This document shows positions 25,098 to 33,952 of a DNA stretch of 64,000 bases, piece after piece. Positions within the stretch are counted from its first letter, which is position 1; each line of letters starts with the position of its first letter. The notes below the pieces were generated by a model that saw only the letters and a program-made list of their open reading frames with translations, did not search any database and was not told where the DNA came from. This DNA is from JBCCAG01 sp050331115. Its GTDB lineage: Bacteria > Cyanobacteriota > Cyanobacteriia > CAKZMO01. The translations under genes and the position numbers were made by a program. The DNA is taken from the NCBI GenBank assembly GCA_050331115.1, contig JBHJHD010000048.1, positions 1-64,000 on the forward strand, given 5' to 3'.

Positions 25098-26015
25098 TTA
25101 GGTAGCCTGCCGGTCTGCCTCTTGGTCTGCGTGAATTTCACCAATCAGGTTCTCCAGGTCTTTAACGCTGGCGTGATATACCGTGCCGCAGAAGTGGCAG
25201 GTGGCTTCGGCCCCGCCGTCCTTGGCAATCATGTCCTCTAGGTCATCGACCCCCAGCAGCTTGATGGCGCCCAGCATGCGCTCAAACGAGCAGCCGCAGT
25301 GGAACCGCAGCATCTGGGTTTCAGAAAAGATGTGCAGCCCCATATCGCCCAGGAGCTGCTGAAAAATCTGCGGCAGGGACTTACCGGCCCGCAGCAGCGG
25401 CGTAAATCCGGTCAGCTCCCCAACACGGGACTCTAAAATTTCCACCAGCTCGTCGTTTTGGGCTGCCTTGGGCATCACCTGAATCAAGATGCCCCCCGCC
25501 GCAGTGACCCCAGTGGCGTCCAAAAAGACCCCGCAGATGAGCGCCGAAGGGGTTTGTTCTGAGGTGGAGAGGTAGTGGGTAACGTCCTCGCTGATTTCCC
25601 CCGACACCAGCTCTACGGTGCTGGAGTACGGATAGCCGTAGCCCACGTCTCGCACGACGTACAGATAGCCCTCAGACCCCACCGCGCCGCCCACGTCGAG
25701 CTTTCCCTTATCATTAGGCGGCAGCTCGACGCCGGGATTGTCTACATAGCCCCGCACTGTACCGTCGAGCCCGCCGTCCACAAAAATGCCCCCCAGTGGC
25801 CCGCTGCCGCGCACTCGAATGTTGACGCGGGATTCAGGGCGTTTCATGCTAGAAGCGAGAATCAAGGCTGACGTCATGGTGCGGCCCAGGGCGGCTGTGG
25901 CGACGTAGGAGGTCTGGTGGCGCTGCCTGGCATCGTTGACGAGCTGTGTAGTGATTGCGCCAACAATGCGAATGCCTCCGTCTGCGGCAGCTCCCCGAAT
26001 GAGTTGATCGACCAT
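25098..26015 (-). CDS. hslO: Hsp33 redox-regulated chaperone
   Basis: The 305-residue protein matches HslO: DQLIRGAAADGGIRIVGAITT at the start, VRGSGPLGGIFVDGGLDGTVRGY, and the C-terminal zinc site HCGC (about residue 240) with CHFCG (about 272), the four cysteines that bind zinc when reduced and form disulphides on oxidation. Oxidised Hsp33 dimerises and holds unfolding proteins. The family is widespread in cyanobacteria. It is divergent from the PRC-barrel gene. Confidence 0.95.
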   Translation of the reverse strand: MVDQLIRGAAADGGIRIVGAITTQLVNDARQRHQTSYVATAALGRTMTSALILASSMKRPESRVNIRVRGSGPLGGIFVDGGLDGTVRGYVDNPGVELPPNDKGKLDVGGAVGSEGYLYVVRDVGYGYPYSSTVELVSGEISEDVTHYLSTSEQTPSALICGVFLDATGVTAAGGILIQVMPKAAQNDELVEILESRVGELTGFTPLLRAGKSLPQIFQQLLGDMGLHIFSETQMLRFHCGCSFERMLGAIKLLGVDDLEDMIAKDGGAEATCHFCGTVYHASVKDLENLIGEIHADQEADRQAT

Positions 26016-26090
26016 AGCATTGTGATTATGACTGTGTAGCCTCTATTGTAAAGGCTTCTTAACGTATCAATTGACGATTGGAGACCTGCG

Positions 26091-27494
26091 ATGACTCATC
26101 CCACCGATATTTTGCAATACCGTGAGCTGGTGGGTCAGCTCGTCCTCAACGCCGAAACGATGGAAGAGTTGGGCCGGGTCGATACCCTGTGGATGTATCC
26201 CCAGCGCAACCGGGTACTGGGGGTGGTCTGTCGCCCAGAGGGCTTTCCAGGGCGATTTGGGGCAAAGCGACTGGTGTCCAAGCTCACCCAGATTAGCGCG
26301 GTCGGGGAAGGCCGCCTATTGATGCGGGGGGAGCCAGAGCCTACGGTGGCGGCTAAGGTGCAGCAGCTTGAGTCGCTGATTGGTCAGGAGGTGTGGAGCG
26401 ATCGCGGCGAGCGAGTGGGTAAGCTAATCGACTGTCTGTTTAACCCCGAAAACGGCGTCATTTTGCGCTACCTGATGACCCCCGGGGCCTGGGCTGCGGT
26501 CACCGACGGCACCTACCTGCTGTCCCCTAAGCAGATTATTAGCTTCAGCGCCAAGCGCACGCTGATTGCGGCGGCTGACTTAGAGGCGCTGGAGATCTAT
26601 CAGCCCGGACTGCGGCAGCGCCTCGCCCAGATTCGCGACATGCTTAAAGAAGAGTACGTCGATAGCGTCACCCGAGAGCTGCGATCGCTCTCCTCTCAGA
26701 TGCAGGACCAGGTGCAGGGGCTGGCTCGAAAGGCTCAGGGCCAGATGGAGTCGCTGGTGCTGCGCACGCGGGAGCGCGCGCAGACCTTGTCTGAGGAGCT
26801 ATCTCGCGACGCGCAGGAGGTGATGACGACGATTCAGACCGAGGCCCGGGCGGTTGCCGAACGGGTTGAGCAAGCGATACCGGGTGAGGACGAGCGACCA
26901 AGTGGGCCTCAAACCACCGCTCAAGCCGAAGCTCAGACCGATTGGGCAGACGATACAGATTGGGATGATGAGGAGTGGCCCGATGATATCGAGGACAGGT
27001 CCGCCGGTCTCGACCCGTCTGACCCTGACGCATCTGACCCCAATCCATCTGACCCCAGTCCATCTGACCCCAGTCCATTTGAGTCGTCATCTGCATCCGC
27101 TGATTGGGACGACGGGGCGAATGAAGCGCCGTCTGGCCCTCAACCTGAGCCTGCTCAGAAACCGGCTGGCTTGCCTCAGAACGCGGCGGGGCAGGGCACA
27201 ACAGGGCAGGGCAAAGCGGTTCAGGGCGAGACGGCGACGGCGCTAGACCCCTCTGACGCAGAGACCAATAGCGCGGCGATCGCGTCTGACGAAGCCTCTG
27301 AGCCGTCTTCGGGCCCCGAGCCGAGTTTGGAGACGGACGAACGGGACGTTTGGGATGATTGGGAAGACGATATGCCTGCAACCTCTGTGCCCGGTGAGTC
27401 TGTTTTTGCAGGTGAGCAGGCGACGGAGGAAACCTCGCCAGATAGGCCCTCGGCGACGTCACGGGCTGAAGACGATGGTGACCCCTGGATTTAG
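26091..27494 (+). CDS. PRC-barrel protein with long acidic tail
   Basis: Two PRC-barrel-like units (about residues 8-85, LVGQLVLNAETMEELGRVDTLWM; and about 98-165, LIGQEVWSDRGERVGKLIDCLF) are followed by a helical segment with SLSSQMQDQVQGLARKAQGQM and TRERAQTLSEELSRDAQEV. The last 190 residues are disordered: Asp/Ser/Pro/Glu-rich with SDPxPSDP repeats, ending DDGDPWI. PRC barrels occur in photosynthetic reaction-centre H subunits and in RimM, and often act as adaptors. The function is unknown; the acidic tail may bind a basic partner. A 330-residue opposite-strand frame overlaps it and is not considered a gene. Confidence 0.78.
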   Translation: MTHPTDILQYRELVGQLVLNAETMEELGRVDTLWMYPQRNRVLGVVCRPEGFPGRFGAKRLVSKLTQISAVGEGRLLMRGEPEPTVAAKVQQLESLIGQEVWSDRGERVGKLIDCLFNPENGVILRYLMTPGAWAAVTDGTYLLSPKQIISFSAKRTLIAAADLEALEIYQPGLRQRLAQIRDMLKEEYVDSVTRELRSLSSQMQDQVQGLARKAQGQMESLVLRTRERAQTLSEELSRDAQEVMTTIQTEARAVAERVEQAIPGEDERPSGPQTTAQAEAQTDWADDTDWDDEEWPDDIEDRSAGLDPSDPDASDPNPSDPSPSDPSPFESSSASADWDDGANEAPSGPQPEPAQKPAGLPQNAAGQGTTGQGKAVQGETATALDPSDAETNSAAIASDEASEPSSGPEPSLETDERDVWDDWEDDMPATSVPGESVFAGEQATEETSPDRPSATSRAEDDGDPWI

Positions 27495-27508
27495 CGACGA
27501 TCGCTAGG

Positions 27509-27973
27509 CTAGATTGGCTTCGCGGGAGGCGTTCCAGAATATAGGTTGAAGGTGTACTGCCCAGTCGTGCCAGGATTCGTAGAAGAGACAACGAACCAGT
27601 AGGTGCCATCCTCAGGGATTTCAACCGTGAGCTGTACAGCGGTAGTACTGCTAGCGCCATCGGCGATCGCTAGGATGTCGTTGTCCGGAGAACCTACAAT
27701 AATGGTCGGGTCAAAGTCCTGACTGGTTATCTCGACCGTAAGTACGTTGCCTGCGGTCAGCTCCAGGGGGTGCCCTGTGATGTAGCGCCCGTCATCGAGG
27801 GTTTGATCTCCCTCATCGAGCTCCCCGGTTACCGTATCTAGAAATATTAGCTGTGCCACAATCTGCTGCTCAGCTGAGGGCACTGCCAGAGCGGTACCGA
27901 TGCTCTGGGCTAGCAGCACTGACACCAGTGCGCTGCCTGCGATCGCTTGACTCAGCCACATTTGTTTAGCCAT
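27509..27973 (-). CDS. Small secreted protein with a PPC-like domain
   Basis: Starting at ATG 27973, the 154-residue protein has a signal peptide (MAKQMWLSQAIAGSALVSVL with cleavage near ALA-V) and a mature part with the PPC-type beta-sandwich features GDQTLDDGRYITGHPLELTAGNVLTVEI, DFDPTIIVGSPDND and PEDGTYWFVVSSTNPGTTGQYTFNL. It has no enzyme domain. It is probably extracellular and its function is unknown. It ends 14 bp from the PRC-barrel gene stop (convergent) and follows ispF by 25 bp. Confidence 0.75.
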   Translation of the reverse strand: MAKQMWLSQAIAGSALVSVLLAQSIGTALAVPSAEQQIVAQLIFLDTVTGELDEGDQTLDDGRYITGHPLELTAGNVLTVEITSQDFDPTIIVGSPDNDILAIADGASSTTAVQLTVEIPEDGTYWFVVSSTNPGTTGQYTFNLYSGTPPAKPI

Positions 27974-27998
27974 ATTTATATTTGCCTCCGGTCGAGTT

Positions 27999-28478
27999 CT
28001 ACGCCTGGGTAAGCAGCACCACCGCATAGGCCGCAATGCCCTCCAGACGCCCCGTCGGCCCCAGCTTCTCGTTGGTCGTCGCCTTGACGCTCACCTGGGA
28101 GCGATCGCACGCTAGCGCCTCGGCGAGTCGCTCGGTCATCGCTTTGATGTAGGGCTTCAGCTTGGGCTGCTCCGCCACGATGGTGCTGTCGATGTTGCCG
28201 ACTTGCCAGCCGGCATCGCCGATCAGCCGGTTCACCTGCCGCAGCAGCTCGATGCTGTCCGCTCCGGCCCATTTGGGGTCGCTGGGGGGAAAGTAGTGGC
28301 CAATGTCGCCTAGGCTGAGCGCCCCCAGCATGGCGTCCATGATGGCGTGGGTAAGGGCGTCGGCGTCGCTGTGGCCGTCTAGCCCCGTGGCGTGGGGGAT
28401 TTCGATGCCGCCCAGGATGAGCGGGCGACCGGCCACGAGGCGGTGAATGTCGTAACCATTGCCGATGCGTAGGGTCAT
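27999..28478 (-). CDS. ispF: 2-C-methyl-D-erythritol 2,4-cyclodiphosphate synthase
   Basis: The 159-residue protein has the IspF signatures: RIGNGYDIHRL with the metal-binding DxH, ILGGIEIPHATGLDGHSDADALTHAIMDAMLGALSLGDIGHYFPPSDP (the family signature including HSDAD), STIVAEQPKL and VKATTNEKLG. It performs the fifth step of the MEP isoprenoid pathway, which feeds chlorophyll phytol, carotenoids and quinones. Length is typical. It is followed by a secreted protein gene and preceded by trmD on the same strand. Confidence 0.97.
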   Translation of the reverse strand: MTLRIGNGYDIHRLVAGRPLILGGIEIPHATGLDGHSDADALTHAIMDAMLGALSLGDIGHYFPPSDPKWAGADSIELLRQVNRLIGDAGWQVGNIDSTIVAEQPKLKPYIKAMTERLAEALACDRSQVSVKATTNEKLGPTGRLEGIAAYAVVLLTQA

Positions 28479-28515
28479 GGGGGATGTCGCGCGTATATTG
28501 TGTCCGTATCTTAGC

Positions 28516-28536
28516 GGGCAGCGCTATGCCCTGCCC
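28516..28536 (-). terminator. Hairpin between trmD and ispF
   Basis: GGGCAG (28516-28521) pairs with CTGCCC (28531-28536) in the 67-bp spacer between trmD and ispF. It lacks a clear T-run on the minus strand, so it may be an mRNA-processing or stability hairpin rather than a terminator. Confidence 0.35.
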
Positions 28537-28545
28537 CTACGCAAA

Positions 28546-29259
28546 TTATCCCTTTGAATCTGCCGTCTCGGCCATCTCGGCCTGCCAGCGCTGATACAGA
28601 TCGGGCCGCCGCGCTCGGGTACGCTCAACCTGCTGCTGCTGTCGCCACTGGGCGATCGCCTGGTGGTTTCCCGAGGTAAGCACCTCCGGCACCCCCCACC
28701 CCCGGAAGCTGGCGGGCCGGGTGTACTGCGGGTAGTCGAGCAGGGGGGTCTCAAAGCTCTCGAATTTGAGGGAGTCGGTCTTGCCTACGGTGCCGGGCCG
28801 CAGCCTTAAGACGCCGTTCAGCAGCGCTAGGGCCGGAATCTCGCCGCAGGTAAGCACAAAGTCCCCCAGGGAGACCTCGCGGGTGACGAGGTGATCGCGC
28901 ACCCGCTCGTCTACACCTTCGTAGTGGCCGCACAGGAGTAAGAGCTGATCGTAGGTGGCGAGCGCTTGAAACATCGCCTGATGCATGGGCTCTCCCTGGG
29001 GCGTGAGTAGAATAATCTCTCGCCGCGTCAGAATTGGCAGCGACTCGACTGCGGCAAATAGAGGCTCGGGCTTCATCAGCATGCCAACGCCGCCACCGTA
29101 GGGTTCGTCGTCCACGCGGTGGTGCTTGTCGGTCGTAAAGTCGCGGGGGGTAGTGAGCTGAACTGATGCGACACCGCGCGCTAGGGCCCGGCCTACCAAA
29201 CCAGACTGAAGCGGGGAAGCAAAAAAATCTGGAAAGAGGGTAATGATGTCAAATCGCAC
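28546..29259 (-). CDS. trmD: tRNA (guanine-N1)-methyltransferase
   Basis: The correct start is a GTG at 29259 giving (M)RFDIITLFPDFFASPLQSGL, the invariant TrmD N-terminus; the frame is open farther upstream but that part is not conserved-looking. Other motifs are RDFTTDKHHRVDDEPYGGGVGMLM, ILLTPQGEPM, LLLCGHYEGVDERV, SLGDFVLTCGE and PGTVGKTDSLKFESFETPLLDYPQYTRP. TrmD methylates G37 of tRNAs and prevents frameshifting. Its length of 237 residues is normal. Confidence 0.95.
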   Translation of the reverse strand: MRFDIITLFPDFFASPLQSGLVGRALARGVASVQLTTPRDFTTDKHHRVDDEPYGGGVGMLMKPEPLFAAVESLPILTRREIILLTPQGEPMHQAMFQALATYDQLLLLCGHYEGVDERVRDHLVTREVSLGDFVLTCGEIPALALLNGVLRLRPGTVGKTDSLKFESFETPLLDYPQYTRPASFRGWGVPEVLTSGNHQAIAQWRQQQQVERTRARRPDLYQRWQAEMAETADSKG

Positions 29260-29519
29260 AGTTGACCCTTTGTATGGACCGTTAAGAACTATCGTCGCGT
29301 CAGGATTGGCGTCCCATGGACGTCTGATGGGAAATCTTTTGGTACGATAGCTTAGCTGATGTACTCTTGACTGCCGCCAGGCTACACAAGCTGGTGCGGC
29401 AACAGTCTGATGTGGTAACAGTGTAGCAGCGTCGCAAGTTAAGGCCACTGCAGCCGCAAACTCCATCTCCGTCTCGTAACGCCATGGTCCAACTTAATCA
29501 CCAATCTGCTCAGCCGAGG

Positions 29520-30332
29520 ATGTCCCAAACTAAACAGCCCACCGTTATGATTATTGGCGGCGCAGAAGATAAAGTCCACGGCCGACAAATTCTCAGCACT
29601 TTTTTTCAGCGGGCTGGCGGAACAGACGCTGCGATCGCCATCATTCCCTGCGCCTCCCGCGAGCCGGCGGCCATTGGCGAACGCTACCGCAAAATCTTTG
29701 AGGAGATGGCGGCGCAGGCAATTGAGATTTTTGACATTCGCGATCGCCGGGAAAGCGAGAACCCTCAGTGGCACGAGTTTTTACAGCAGAGGTGCACCGG
29801 GGTTTTTATCACCGGCGGTGACCAGCTGCGGCTCTGCGGCTTGATGGCCGACACGCCGCTGATGAACGCCGTTAGAACCCGGGCGCAGCTGGGAGATATT
29901 GCTTTAGCCGGCACAAGCGCGGGAGCGGCGATCATGGGAGAGTACATGATCGCAGGCGGCGGCAGCGGTGAATCGCCCAACCGGTCTTTGGTGGACCTGA
30001 CGGACGGACTCAACATTATTCCTCAGCTCATCGTGGATCAGCATTTCCACAACCGAAACCGCATGGCGCGTCTAATGGCGGCGATCGCCGCCCACCCGGA
30101 CCGGCTGGGCATCGGCATCGACGAAGACACCTGTACCCTTTTTGGTGAGCGGATGTTTCAGGTAATCGGCAAGGGCAACGTCACGGTTGTGGACCCGTCT
30201 GAGTTGAGCTACACCAACCACCCCGACGTGGGCACCACCGACCCCCTCAGCATCCATAATTTGCGGGTGAGCGTGCTCAGCCATGGCGATCGCTACGACT
30301 TCTTAAAGCGTCGGCCCCTGCCCCGCGATTAA
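29520..30332 (+). CDS. cphB: Cyanophycinase
   Basis: From ATG 29520 the protein is 270 residues, close to the Synechocystis enzyme (271); an ATG at 29484 would add 12 residues. Motifs: VMIIGGAEDKVHGRQIL, IIPCASREPAAIGERY, GVFITGGDQLRLCGLMADTPL, the serine-nucleophile elbow AGTSAGAAIMG, and VDQHFHNRNRMARL, followed by GIDEDTC. It is a serine exopeptidase that cuts cyanophycin (multi-L-arginyl-poly-L-aspartate) into beta-Asp-Arg dipeptides, releasing stored nitrogen. It lies 300 bp before cphA, the conserved order. Confidence 0.95.
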   Translation: MSQTKQPTVMIIGGAEDKVHGRQILSTFFQRAGGTDAAIAIIPCASREPAAIGERYRKIFEEMAAQAIEIFDIRDRRESENPQWHEFLQQRCTGVFITGGDQLRLCGLMADTPLMNAVRTRAQLGDIALAGTSAGAAIMGEYMIAGGGSGESPNRSLVDLTDGLNIIPQLIVDQHFHNRNRMARLMAAIAAHPDRLGIGIDEDTCTLFGERMFQVIGKGNVTVVDPSELSYTNHPDVGTTDPLSIHNLRVSVLSHGDRYDFLKRRPLPRD

Positions 30333-30632
30333 AGGCATAGCTTACGCCGACGCTGTGCCGGACACGCAATTCTATGCTCGGGGTCGCCGCTAAGGGTCGG
30401 CATACTCTATGCTGAAGCCCCGCACTAGTATGGATTTCTTTATAAAATCTACAGAAAATGAAGTATTCTAGCCATCAGGTGTCCCTGCCTGCGGCTACAC
30501 TTTCCTGCGACATTTTTGGGCAGCGCAAAAATGCGCAAGAATAGTTCACCCTGAACAGTTTGCTGGTCTTCATCTTAACTATGACTGAAAGGTCAGTCTG
30601 CTTCCGTTTCACACACAATTGCCTGGTATATC
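30333..30632. other. cphB-cphA spacer
   Basis: The 300-bp spacer shows no gene. It includes an AT-rich section with TATAAAAT (around 30440), which may be a -10 region for cphA, and several CGCCGACGC-like short repeats near 30350-30400. I find no convincing NtcA box. Confidence 0.5.
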
Positions 30633-33398
30633 ATGAGGATTTTGAGAACCCAAACGCTTCGGGGGCCAAACTACTGGAGTGTCCGCCACCACAAGCTCGT
30701 TTTAATGCGCCTCGATTTGGAAGATCTTGCCGAGCGCCCTTCCAGTGAGATTCCAGGATTCTACGACGGGCTGGTAGAAGCGTTGCCGAGCCTGGTCGAG
30801 CATTTCTGCTCGCCGGGGGTGCGCGGTGGATTTCTGAAGCGCGTTGCGGACGGCACCATGATGGGCCACATCCTAGAGCACATTGCGCTGGAGCTGCAGA
30901 CCTTGGCCGGCATGCCCGTTGGTTTTGGCCGCACGCGAGAAACGGCGACCGATGGCACCTATCAAGTGGTATTTCAGTATCAGTACGAGCAGGCCGGTCG
31001 GTACGCTGGCCGGGCCGCCTTCCGGCTCTGTCAGAGCTTGGTTGACACGGGCGCTTATCCGGCGGACGAGCTAGAGAAAGACCTGCGCGATCTGCGAGAG
31101 ATTAGCGAGCAGTGTGCCCTAGGCCCGAGCACCGAGGCCATCGTCAAAGAGGCGGAGGCGCTGGATATTCCCTGGATGGAGCTTGATGTGCGGGCCATGC
31201 TTCAGCTGGGCAGCGGACGCTACCAGAGGCGGATTCAGGCAAGCTTGACCGCCAACAGCAGCATTCTTGCAGTGGAGCTGGCCTGCGATAAGGAGAGCAC
31301 CAAGCGGCTGCTGGGTCAGTCTGGCGTGCCTGTGCCGCGGGGCGCTGTGATTTACTATCTCGATGAGCTAGAGCAGGGCATCGAGGACGTCGGCGGCTAC
31401 CCCATCGTCATCAAGCCGCTAGACGGCAACCACGGCCGCGGCATCACCATCAATATCGACACGTGGGAGCTAGCCGAAACGGCCTATGACGCCGCCCGCG
31501 CCGTGTCGGATGGCGTGATTGTAGAGCGGTTTTATCGCGGGCGAGACCATCGCGTCTTAGTGATCAACCACCAGATGGTGGCTGTGGCTGAGCGTATTCC
31601 GGCCCACGTGGTTGGCAATGGACGGCTAACGGTAGATGAACTGATCCAAGAGACGAACCGCGACCCCCGCCGCGGAGAAGGCCACGACAATGTCTTGACT
31701 AGAATTACGGTGGACCGCACCAGCTGGGAGCTGCTGGAGCGGCAGGGCATGGGCCTCGACACGGTGCTGGACGACGGCGAAATTTGCTATCTGCGGGCAA
31801 CGGCAAACCTGAGCACTGGGGGTATTGCGGTGGACCGCACGTCCCAGATTCACCCCGAAAACGTCTGGCTAGCTGAGCGCGTTTCCCGCATTATTGGCCT
31901 GGACGTCGCGGGTATTGATATCGTCACGGAGGATATCTCTAAGCCGCTGCGGGAGGTGGACGGCGTTGTCGTAGAGGTCAACGCGGCTCCGGGGCTCAGA
32001 ATGCACTTTGCGCCCAGCGAGGGAATTCCACGCAACGTGGCCGAGCCCATCGTCAGGATGCTGTTCCCCCCCGGCAGCCCAAGGCGCATCCCGATTATTG
32101 CCATCACCGGCACCAACGGCAAGACCACGACGACGCGGCTGACGGCTCACATCTTTAAGCAAACTAAGAAAGTGGTGGGCTACACCACCACTGACGGCAT
32201 CTACGTCAACGACTGCCTGCTGGAGAAGGGCGATACCACCGGACCGCAGAGCGCTCAGGTGATTTTACAGGACCCCACCGTAGAGGTAGCGGTGCTGGAG
32301 ACGGCCCGGGGCGGCATCTTGCGCTCGGGGCTGGGCTTTCGGCAGTGTGACGTTGGCGCGGTGCTCAACGTAGCGGCCGACCATCTCGGCATCGGCGATA
32401 TCGAAACCGTTGACGATTTGGCTCACCTGAAGAGCGTGGTGCCAGAGACCGCCCGACCTAGCGGCTACGCCATCCTCAACGCAGACGATGAGCGGGTGGC
32501 GGCGATGGCCAGGCGCGTCAAGGCTCAGATCGCCTACTTCTCGATGCAGGCCGACAGCGAGCTGGTGCGATCGCACACCCAGCAGGGCGGACTAGCCGCC
32601 GTGTATGAGAACGGCTATCTCACTATCCTCAAAGGGGATTGGATACTGCGCATTGAGAAGGCTGAAAATGTGCCTATCACCCTGAAGGGACGCGCGCCGT
32701 TTATGATTGCCAATGCGCTGGCCGCTAGCCTGATCGCCTTTGCCCAGGGGGTAACCATCGACCATATCCGCGCCGCCCTCAAGACGTTTGTAGCCTCTAC
32801 GGACCAAACCCCCGGCCGCATGAACCTGTTTGACCTGGGGCGCTACCACGTGCTGATCGACTATGCTCACAACCCCGCTAGCTATGAGGCCTTAGGCAGC
32901 TTCGTTCAGAACTGGCCGGGAGACTGCATTGGCGTAGTGGGTGGACCTGGCGATCGCCGCGACGAGGACTTTGAGACCCTGGGACAGCTTGCCGCCAATA
33001 TCTTCGATCGCGTTTTGGTCAAAGAAGACAACGATACCCGAGGCCGTCCCCGGGGGGACGCAGCTGACCTAATTGTCAAAGGACTTTCCAGCGCCGAAAG
33101 CCAAATTGACTACGAGGTGATTTTAGAAGAGTCGGCGGCGATCGCCACGGCCCTCGACACCGCACCCGACGGCGGCCTCGTCGTAATTCTGCCAGAAAAG
33201 GTGGATCGCGCCATCGAGACGATACAGGCGCGTCAGCCCGCGGCGTCTGACGCTGCTAGTTTAGAGGCCAACGGCGCTGCCGTTACGGAGTCAGCCTCTG
33301 GGCCAAATTCTGGGCCAGAAACCGGTAGCGCAACCCTAGACCCATCTCCAAACGGCGCAGTGCCGGACTCCCAATTTATTGGTCAGACCAGTCTCTAG
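30633..33398 (+). CDS. cphA: Cyanophycin synthetase
   Basis: The 921-residue protein starts MRILRTQTLRGPNYWSVRHH, as other CphA proteins. It has an N-terminal domain (LVEHFCSPGVRGGFL), an ATP-grasp domain (ACDKESTKRLLGQSGVPVPRG, PIVIKPLDGNHGRGITINI) that adds aspartate, and a Mur-ligase-like domain (ITGTNGKTTTTRL, LETARGGILRSGLGF, NVAADHLGIGDIET, DYAHNPASYEAL) that adds arginine. It polymerises cyanophycin from Asp and Arg without ribosomes. It is about 45 residues longer than the Synechocystis protein (873) because of a disordered Ala/Ser/Gly/Pro-rich tail. The stop is centred in a perfect palindrome. Confidence 0.97.
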   Translation: MRILRTQTLRGPNYWSVRHHKLVLMRLDLEDLAERPSSEIPGFYDGLVEALPSLVEHFCSPGVRGGFLKRVADGTMMGHILEHIALELQTLAGMPVGFGRTRETATDGTYQVVFQYQYEQAGRYAGRAAFRLCQSLVDTGAYPADELEKDLRDLREISEQCALGPSTEAIVKEAEALDIPWMELDVRAMLQLGSGRYQRRIQASLTANSSILAVELACDKESTKRLLGQSGVPVPRGAVIYYLDELEQGIEDVGGYPIVIKPLDGNHGRGITINIDTWELAETAYDAARAVSDGVIVERFYRGRDHRVLVINHQMVAVAERIPAHVVGNGRLTVDELIQETNRDPRRGEGHDNVLTRITVDRTSWELLERQGMGLDTVLDDGEICYLRATANLSTGGIAVDRTSQIHPENVWLAERVSRIIGLDVAGIDIVTEDISKPLREVDGVVVEVNAAPGLRMHFAPSEGIPRNVAEPIVRMLFPPGSPRRIPIIAITGTNGKTTTTRLTAHIFKQTKKVVGYTTTDGIYVNDCLLEKGDTTGPQSAQVILQDPTVEVAVLETARGGILRSGLGFRQCDVGAVLNVAADHLGIGDIETVDDLAHLKSVVPETARPSGYAILNADDERVAAMARRVKAQIAYFSMQADSELVRSHTQQGGLAAVYENGYLTILKGDWILRIEKAENVPITLKGRAPFMIANALAASLIAFAQGVTIDHIRAALKTFVASTDQTPGRMNLFDLGRYHVLIDYAHNPASYEALGSFVQNWPGDCIGVVGGPGDRRDEDFETLGQLAANIFDRVLVKEDNDTRGRPRGDAADLIVKGLSSAESQIDYEVILEESAAIATALDTAPDGGLVVILPEKVDRAIETIQARQPAASDAASLEANGAAVTESASGPNSGPETGSATLDPSPNGAVPDSQFIGQTSL

Positions 33399-33408
33399 AG
33401 ACTGGTCT
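33385..33408. repeat. Perfect 24-bp palindrome centred on the cphA stop
   Basis: AGACCAGTCTCT followed directly by AGAGACTGGTCT is a 12+12 bp perfect inverted repeat with no spacer; the TAG stop of cphA (33396-33398) lies at its centre. As RNA it would fold after losing a few central pairs. No T-run follows. Confidence 0.9.
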
Positions 33409-33471
33409 AGCATGGGTCAGCCGAACAAAGACGTGTCGAGCTCATAAAGCCAATTACGGGAGCGCCAGCAG

Positions 33472-33657
33472 ATGGAGTGGTACATCGTGAAGCAGCCGCA
33501 GGGGCCCTGCCGTATTCTGACGGCGGCTGAGCTATCTGAAGACGCATCTGACTCTGCTGAAGACAGCACCGAACAGTGGGGACCGTTTGAGTCTGAGGCC
33601 GACGCGATCGCCCGCCGCGTCGGCCTGATTCGCGCGGGTAAGTGTCAGCCAGCGTAA
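33472..33657 (+). CDS. Small conserved cyanobacterial protein, unknown
   Basis: The 61-residue protein MEWYIVKQPQGPCRIL...EQWGPFESEADAIARRVGLIRAGKCQPA resembles a family of short hypothetical proteins I recall from several cyanobacteria, with a conserved WGPF...EAIARRVGLIRAGKCQP end; the last part looks DNA- or RNA-binding by its Arg content but this is speculation. The middle has a Ser/Asp/Glu insert. It follows cphA by 73 bp on the same strand. No function is known to me. Confidence 0.6.
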   Translation: MEWYIVKQPQGPCRILTAAELSEDASDSAEDSTEQWGPFESEADAIARRVGLIRAGKCQPA

Positions 33658-33769
33658 CGTTTTGTAGATCTGTCCGGAAACGGGCGCAATCGCTAGAAAC
33701 AAAGAGGCCAACGCTGAATTCTTAGCTTTTACCGAGTCTTTACACTTAAATCAATCGAGATTCATCTTT

Positions 33770-33920
33770 TAGAGGTTACAGTGGGCCTGTAAGCAAAGCA
33801 AGCTTGCCTCCTTCAACTTCCCACGCTATACGTAACCTCTATAACTGATTCTCGCTTTGAGAATGCCCGTACTATACAGAACCAGGCCTCAGCTCAAACA
33901 AGCTGGGGCTTATTTTATTG
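33770..33920 (+). ncRNA. Structured-RNA candidate with terminator
   Basis: TAGAGGTTAC (33770-33779) pairs perfectly with GTAACCTCTA (33832-33841), enclosing GTGGG/CCCAC (33781-33785 with 33820-33824) and an inner GCAAGCTTGC palindrome (33798-33807), so an elongated stem is predicted. It is followed by a 6-bp hairpin (ATTCTC, GCTTT loop, GAGAAT; 33848-33864) and a terminator: GCCTCAGCT/AGCTGGGGC (33886-33909) followed by TTATTTTATTG. The region is non-coding, with no open frame. It resembles a small RNA gene of about 150-190 nt; 6S RNA is one candidate, but I cannot confirm it. Confidence 0.45.
33886..33920 (+). terminator. Intrinsic terminator, plus strand
   Basis: A 9-bp stem (one G-U pair), a CAAACA loop and the T-rich TTATTTTATTG follow the RNA candidate and end 32 bp before the stop of the convergent cyclase gene. 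Confidence 0.7.
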
Positions 33921-33952
33921 GGCTCCATGCGCCCTCGCTTCGGTGGCACGCC

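Noticed and set aside
26668..27660. 330-codon minus-strand frame with MDWGQ repeats
   Set aside because: It is the antisense shadow of the PRC-barrel gene's repetitive acidic tail; composition is Arg/Pro/Ser-rich without family resemblance and it runs over two other genes.
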